Of a DNA stretch of 64,000 nucleotides, positions 59,980 to 64,000 are shown in pieces (the first letter of the stretch is position 1; each line of letters begins with the position of its first letter). A model generated the notes under the pieces. The model had not been told where the DNA came from. It searched no databases and was given only the letters and a program-made list of their open reading frames with translations. Made by a program: the position numbers and the translations under genes. Location of the stretch: contig JAVBKT010000004.1 in the NCBI GenBank assembly GCA_031553915.1, forward strand, positions 124,001 through 188,000, in the 5' to 3' direction. Source of the DNA: HGM13862 sp031553915. GTDB taxonomy: Bacteria; Bacillota; Dehalobacteriia; UBA4068.

Positions 59980-61128
59980 TTATTTATTTAGATAAACCTT
60001 GGGCAAGCGCGTGCCGAGAAGGCATAAAACTTCATAATTAATTGTTGACATTTGTGCTGCGAGAAAATCCGCTGTGATGGCGACATTGCCTTCTTGGCCC
60101 ATAATAGTCACAATATCTCCGCGCGCTAATGGCTGCTCGCTTTTGATATCCGTTACATCAACCATAAAATAGTCCATACAGATTCTGCCGACAATGGGGG
60201 CTAATTGACCGTTGATGATGATTGAGCCGTGATTGGAGAGCAGTCTCGAATAGCCGTCCGCATAGCCGAGCGGTATAGTAGCAACCAAGCTATTGCACTC
60301 TGCCTGCCAAGCGCCGCCATAGCTGACAGCGGTTGCGGGGGAGATTTCGAAGATGCGGGCAATTTCCGCTTTTACCGACATCACCGGTTGCAGGCCAGCA
60401 AGGGGCTTGACTGATGAGGAAGGCAGGTAGCCATAGAGAATAATGCCGGGGCGGCAGAGCTGATAATGATACTGCGGCATATCAACAATTGCCGCAGAGT
60501 TAGCAATATGTTGGATAGGGAAGGTAACGCCCTTTTGTTCACACAGCCGCACAACAGCAGCAAAAGCCTGGTGTTGTTGATGGCTGACCTTTTTGTCGGC
60601 AAAATCCGCACAACTAAAATGGCTGAAAATGCCTTCCAGGTATAAATTAGGCAGCGCGGCAATTTGGCTAATAATTTGTGCCGATCTTTCATCGGCGGCA
60701 AAGCCCAGACGAGTAAAGCCGCTGTCAATTTTGAGATGAATAACCGCTGTTTTGGCGCATTGCTGCGCTATTTTTGACACAGCCTCAGCTTGAGCAAGAT
60801 CATAAACAGTAATGATAAAATTATGCTCGATGGCTGTTTGATACTGGCGCGGCGGTAAATAGCCCAAACAGTGGATAGGAATATCGACACCCGCGGCATA
60901 AAGGTTAAGGCCTTCTTCTAGGGTAGCTACAGCAAAACGATCAGCCCCAGCTTTGATTAATGCCGGGGCACAGGCCACTCCACCGTGACCATAAGCGTCA
61001 GCTTTAATAACAGGCATCAGCAGGACGTTTTCGCCAGTCAAAGAGCGGATAATTTTCAAATTATTGGTGAGAGCATGCAGGTCAATTTCTAACCATGCTC
61101 CTCTTAGAGGTAGTTCTTTTGTGATCAT
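59980..61128 (-). CDS. alr: Alanine racemase
   Basis: 382 residues: PLP-binding TIM barrel with Lys42 in PVIKADAYGHG, PLP-site glycines, and a C-terminal beta domain with the catalytic Tyr in AVSYGGAW. Makes D-alanine for peptidoglycan. Next to nnr and rpiB on one strand. GGAGG start. Normal length and motifs. Confidence 0.96.
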   Translation of the reverse strand: MITKELPLRGAWLEIDLHALTNNLKIIRSLTGENVLLMPVIKADAYGHGGVACAPALIKAGADRFAVATLEEGLNLYAAGVDIPIHCLGYLPPRQYQTAIEHNFIITVYDLAQAEAVSKIAQQCAKTAVIHLKIDSGFTRLGFAADERSAQIISQIAALPNLYLEGIFSHFSCADFADKKVSHQQHQAFAAVVRLCEQKGVTFPIQHIANSAAIVDMPQYHYQLCRPGIILYGYLPSSSVKPLAGLQPVMSVKAEIARIFEISPATAVSYGGAWQAECNSLVATIPLGYADGYSRLLSNHGSIIINGQLAPIVGRICMDYFMVDVTDIKSEQPLARGDIVTIMGQEGNVAITADFLAAQMSTINYEVLCLLGTRLPKVYLNK

Positions 61129-61248
61129 AAGGCCTCCGCCAAAGAGTTTTGATATTGGGATAGAAAGCTCAAAAAGGAGGAAATATCAGCTAAAATCAAA
61201 CATAGGCGGCTTAGTGCCGCCCAGTTTTGTTTATTGTTTGCTGATCAA

Positions 61249-62793
61249 TCAGCGGTTTATGGCATTTAATGCGGCAGGCACGGCATCTGCAATATCGCCG
61301 GCCAAAAGACCGGATAGGCCACCATTGGCAGCCGCTATATCTCCGGCTTTACCATGAACCCAGACTGCGCAGGCAGCGGCAACAGCAGGAACCATGCCCT
61401 GGGCGAGCAAAGTGGCAATCATCCCTGCCAAAACATCCCCGCTCCCGCCGGTAGCCATACCGGGATTGCCAGTATTATTAATAAAAACGCGTCCTTCCGG
61501 AGTAGCGATAACTGTCCCGGCGCCTTTTAGCACCACCACCACATCAGTTTGCTTGGCAAAACCCTCGGCAACAGCAACGCGGTTGCTCTGGACATCGCTA
61601 ATACTGACGCCGAGCAGCTTGGCCATTTCGCCAGGGTGGGGAGTAATCACCAGAGGGACAGCAGATTTTTTTAATAAACGCAGATAGCCGCACACAGCAA
61701 ACAATGCGTCTGCGTCAATAACAGCAGGCACAGTAAGCTTTGGAATAAATTCGCGGATAGCGTCAAGCGTTAAATCATCGCGCCCCATGCCCGGCCCAAT
61801 CAGCCAGGTGTCAACAGGGAAGGCGGCGATATCATCGAGATTGTTCATGGCAATGCCGCCGATTTCATTATCAGTGGGGGATAGCAGCATAGCCTCTGGT
61901 AATTGCGCGGTGAGAGCCGGACGGACAGCTGATGGTAAGGCTGCCGTTAAGCGGCCCGCGCCCATTTTCAAAGCGCCAAGGGACGCCAAAATAGCAGCGC
62001 CGGGCATCTCTTTTGAACCGGCAAAAATACCGACATGACCAAAATCGCCCTTATATGATTCCAGCTCGCGCGGGACTAACCAACGACGGCAAAATTCTTC
62101 GTCGATTAATTCCCGTCTGCTGCCTAAATTCTCCTCAACCTGGGTGGGTAATGAGATATCCGCGACCACTAATTTGCCGACATAGGGCTTAGCGGCAGGC
62201 AGTACCAGGCCCATTTTGCAATAGCCAAAGGTCACCGTAACGTTGGCGCGTACTGCCGCGCCCAAGGGCTGTCCGGTAGTAGAGGAAAGGCCGGAGGGGA
62301 TATCACAGGAGATTACCGGCGTATCGCTTTCATTGAGCATATTAATAATCGCCAGGGCAGTATCTTGGACATTGTCACGCATCCCGGTGCCAAAAATAGC
62401 GTCGATAGCAATATCAGAGCTCCACAGGGCCATTCTTGCCACATTCAGGCGGTTGCCTTCAGAAAGCTGAAAGCCGGCTATGCCCATATTGGTGATGATA
62501 TTATAATTTGTCAGCGCATCGCCGCGGAAAACATCTGGATCAGCCAGGAAATACAGCCGAACCTCGCAGCCGCGGTTATAGAGATGACGCGCCACTACCA
62601 GGCCGTCGCCGCCATTATTACCGCCGCCACAAAAGATGGCCGCTTTCTTACCGGACAATGTGCCTAAGATTTTTTCCGCCTCATGGACAACGGATTGTCC
62701 GGCGTTTTCCATTAAGACACAACCGGGAATACCATATTCATTAATGGCTGTGTCATCAGCCATACGCATTTCATCAGCAGTTACTAAACGCAT
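61249..62793 (-). CDS. nnr: Bifunctional NAD(P)HX epimerase/dehydratase
   Basis: 514 residues: N-terminal YjeF epimerase domain (about 1-215, GGGNNGGDGLVVARHL) and C-terminal ADP-dependent dehydratase of the carbohydrate kinase fold (about 230-510, GNPGMATGGSGDVLAGMI). It repairs hydrated NADH and NADPH. TAAGGAGG site. It heads the alr-rpiB-comEB-wecB gene line. Confidence 0.94.
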   Translation of the reverse strand: MRLVTADEMRMADDTAINEYGIPGCVLMENAGQSVVHEAEKILGTLSGKKAAIFCGGGNNGGDGLVVARHLYNRGCEVRLYFLADPDVFRGDALTNYNIITNMGIAGFQLSEGNRLNVARMALWSSDIAIDAIFGTGMRDNVQDTALAIINMLNESDTPVISCDIPSGLSSTTGQPLGAAVRANVTVTFGYCKMGLVLPAAKPYVGKLVVADISLPTQVEENLGSRRELIDEEFCRRWLVPRELESYKGDFGHVGIFAGSKEMPGAAILASLGALKMGAGRLTAALPSAVRPALTAQLPEAMLLSPTDNEIGGIAMNNLDDIAAFPVDTWLIGPGMGRDDLTLDAIREFIPKLTVPAVIDADALFAVCGYLRLLKKSAVPLVITPHPGEMAKLLGVSISDVQSNRVAVAEGFAKQTDVVVVLKGAGTVIATPEGRVFINNTGNPGMATGGSGDVLAGMIATLLAQGMVPAVAAACAVWVHGKAGDIAAANGGLSGLLAGDIADAVPAALNAINR

Positions 62794-62910
62794 AAAACTA
62801 CCTCCTTAGGGAGTTTATCAAAATAAGATTTTCTTATTAATACACAATTCTACTTTATTCCGCCTTTTTCCTGCTAGCAGCAGGCTATATGAGTAAGCCC
62901 AAATTGCCAC

Positions 62911-63636
62911 CTATTCCGCAATAAAAGCAGGAGTGAAATTAATTCTGTCTACACTAACATTGGTAAAATTAATGCCTGCGTATATGCCCTCAAAAGCAGA
63001 TGATTTATTACCGTGCAGATGCCCGTATACGCAAGAGACCACCGGATATTTTTTTAGCAGAGCAACAACTTCATTCTCGTTTTTATTATGATCAAGAGGG
63101 GGATAATGCAGCATGGCAATAATTGGGCTTTGATATGCCGCAGCAGCTTTTAAGGCAAATTCCAGCCGCAGTAGTTCGCGGTCATATATTTTGCGGTCGG
63201 CGTTTTCTTTGAAATCATTATGCTCCGGCAACAGCCAGCCGCGCGTAGCGCAGACAGCAAACTTGCCCAGATCAATAGCATCGTGTTGCAGCGCAAAAAT
63301 ACTCTCCGGCAGAAAAGCGCGCAGTTTGCCGATGCCGTCCCACCAATAATCATGATTCCCGCGGGAAATGATTTTTTGACCGGGCAGGGAGGCGATATAA
63401 GCAAAATCATATTTGGTATCGGCTAAATTCATCGCCCAGGAAATGTCTCCGGGGATGAGCACGGCATCCTCATCGCTCACTGTTTGTTGCCAGTTGGTGG
63501 TCAACCGGGTGAAAAAATCATCCCACTGTACGCCAAAGATATTCATCGGCTTGCCGAGCACCGCAGGAATTGGCAACTGGGGGTCAAAGGGAGCGATAAG
63601 TGACAGATGTAAATCGGAAACAGCAAAAATCTTCAT
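62911..63636 (-). CDS. Calcineurin-like metallophosphoesterase
   Basis: 241 residues with the dimetal phosphoesterase motifs: DLHLS (about 7-11), GDISWA (about 56-61), GNHDYWWD (about 86-93), and GHLHGN near 211. The start at ATG 63636 is chosen because GAGG precedes it and the first motif begins a few residues later; a longer frame adds 23 residues. Acts on an unknown phosphodiester or phosphomonoester; YkuE/UDP-diacylglucosamine-type families are alternatives. Single gene by position. Confidence 0.88.
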   Translation of the reverse strand: MKIFAVSDLHLSLIAPFDPQLPIPAVLGKPMNIFGVQWDDFFTRLTTNWQQTVSDEDAVLIPGDISWAMNLADTKYDFAYIASLPGQKIISRGNHDYWWDGIGKLRAFLPESIFALQHDAIDLGKFAVCATRGWLLPEHNDFKENADRKIYDRELLRLEFALKAAAAYQSPIIAMLHYPPLDHNKNENEVVALLKKYPVVSCVYGHLHGNKSSAFEGIYAGINFTNVSVDRINFTPAFIAE

Positions 63637-63728
63637 AAAGGGCCTCAAAAATTGTTTAGGTATAGAATGTACAAAAGCGGTAATAATAACCATCAAGGAT
63701 GACAATATCCAAGATAGGAGAATATGAT

Positions 63729-63950
63729 ATGCTTAGAATGACTGTTTGGGATAAAATTATGTTAGCGTTGATTATTATTGGCGCCATCAACTGGGGGCTG
63801 ATCGGGTTCTTTAACTTTGACCTCGTGGCAGCTATTTTTGGCGGAGCGCTGGCCATTGGCAGCCGCATTATTTATGCAGTTGTGGGCATTGCCGGTATCT
63901 GGGCCTTAACAATTTTATTCCGCAGAAGGTATGACGAAGTACTTGATTAA
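63729..63950 (+). CDS. DUF378 family small membrane protein
   Basis: 73 residues with two to three hydrophobic helices (WDKIMLALIIIGAINWGL, VAAIFGGALAIGSRIIYAVVGIAGIWAL). The INWGLIGFF motif is the hallmark of DUF378 (YuzA-like) proteins. Starts at ATG 63729 after TAGGAG; earlier ATGs in frame (63699) lack a site. Function unknown, common in Firmicutes and Chlamydiae. Confidence 0.9.
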   Translation: MLRMTVWDKIMLALIIIGAINWGLIGFFNFDLVAAIFGGALAIGSRIIYAVVGIAGIWALTILFRRRYDEVLD

Positions 63951-64000
63951 GCAGCAGGCAATACTAAGTGATTTTTCTTAACAGTTTCAGCACTTATTTT

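Noticed and set aside
1..64000. CRISPR arrays, tRNA or rRNA genes, insertion sequences and prophage
   Set aside because: No regularly spaced repeats, no tRNA-like cloverleaf in the gaps, no transposase or phage gene was seen; all gaps over about 300 bp were read (15653-15977 and 45511-45862).

Overview
The window is a 64 kb stretch of a low-to-mid GC Bacillota chromosome, most likely from an anaerobic, probably endospore-forming Clostridia-type organism. Supporting signs are strong GGAGG ribosome binding sites, Firmicutes-style sigma-A promoters, an S-layer protein with SLH domains, a class B sortase, an exosporium-type (BclA-like) collagen-repeat protein, selenocysteine use and corrinoid methyl transfer. 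No rRNA, tRNA, CRISPR array, insertion sequence or prophage was seen. The lineage below class cannot be fixed from the sequence alone.

Layout. 1-3.8 kb is a selenium locus: a DUF3343 putative Se/S carrier, S-adenosylhomocysteine hydrolase, a LysR regulator of the selenium-metabolism type, and SelD. SelD is itself a selenoprotein: its in-frame UGA at 2782 encodes Sec17 and a SECIS-like hairpin follows. 3.8-8.8 kb holds a FecCD-type metal-chelate ABC importer with an FmdE protein, plus GNAT and DJ-1 genes. 8.8-15.6 kb holds a His-rich CsoR-family repressor, an Asp/Glu-racemase-like protein, leuS, rpmB, two small unknown genes and guaA. 16-19.4 kb is a beta-helix S-layer protein. 19.5-22 kb is a CsoR-controlled heavy-metal P-type ATPase unit whose operators sit in the promoters. 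22-30 kb is kdpDE plus kdpABC for high-affinity potassium uptake. 30.4-35.2 kb holds a patatin, an alpha-2-macroglobulin-like surface protein and a membrane protein. 35.3-36.5 kb is a signal peptidase I fused to a long cytoplasmic coiled coil. 36.7-38.6 kb holds RNase HI and an orphan corrinoid protein/methyltransferase pair. 

38.7-45.5 kb is the most unusual region. It is a minus-strand cluster with a transglutaminase lipoprotein, a PilC/GspF platform, four small pilin-like proteins (one DUF4860-like), a PilT-type ATPase, a class B sortase and a lipoprotein. No PilB/GspE extension ATPase and no prepilin peptidase is present in the window. 45.9-49.8 kb holds a BTAD transcription factor carrying a degenerate GGDEF-like tail and two tandem MFS transporters with a structured leader. 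50-50.6 kb is the collagen-like protein. 50.7-57.9 kb is the complete F1Fo ATP synthase operon (atpZ-I, then atpBEFHAGDC from its own strong promoter), whose c subunit carries Gln/Glu-Thr residues compatible with sodium coupling. 57.9-64 kb holds wecB, comEB, rpiB, alr, nnr, a phosphoesterase and a DUF378 protein.

Several genes (8840, 31414, and less surely 36682 and 5153) have a -10 box placed so close to the start codon that the transcript would be leaderless, which contrasts with the strong Shine-Dalgarno sites elsewhere. Terminators are mostly long perfect hairpins between convergent genes.
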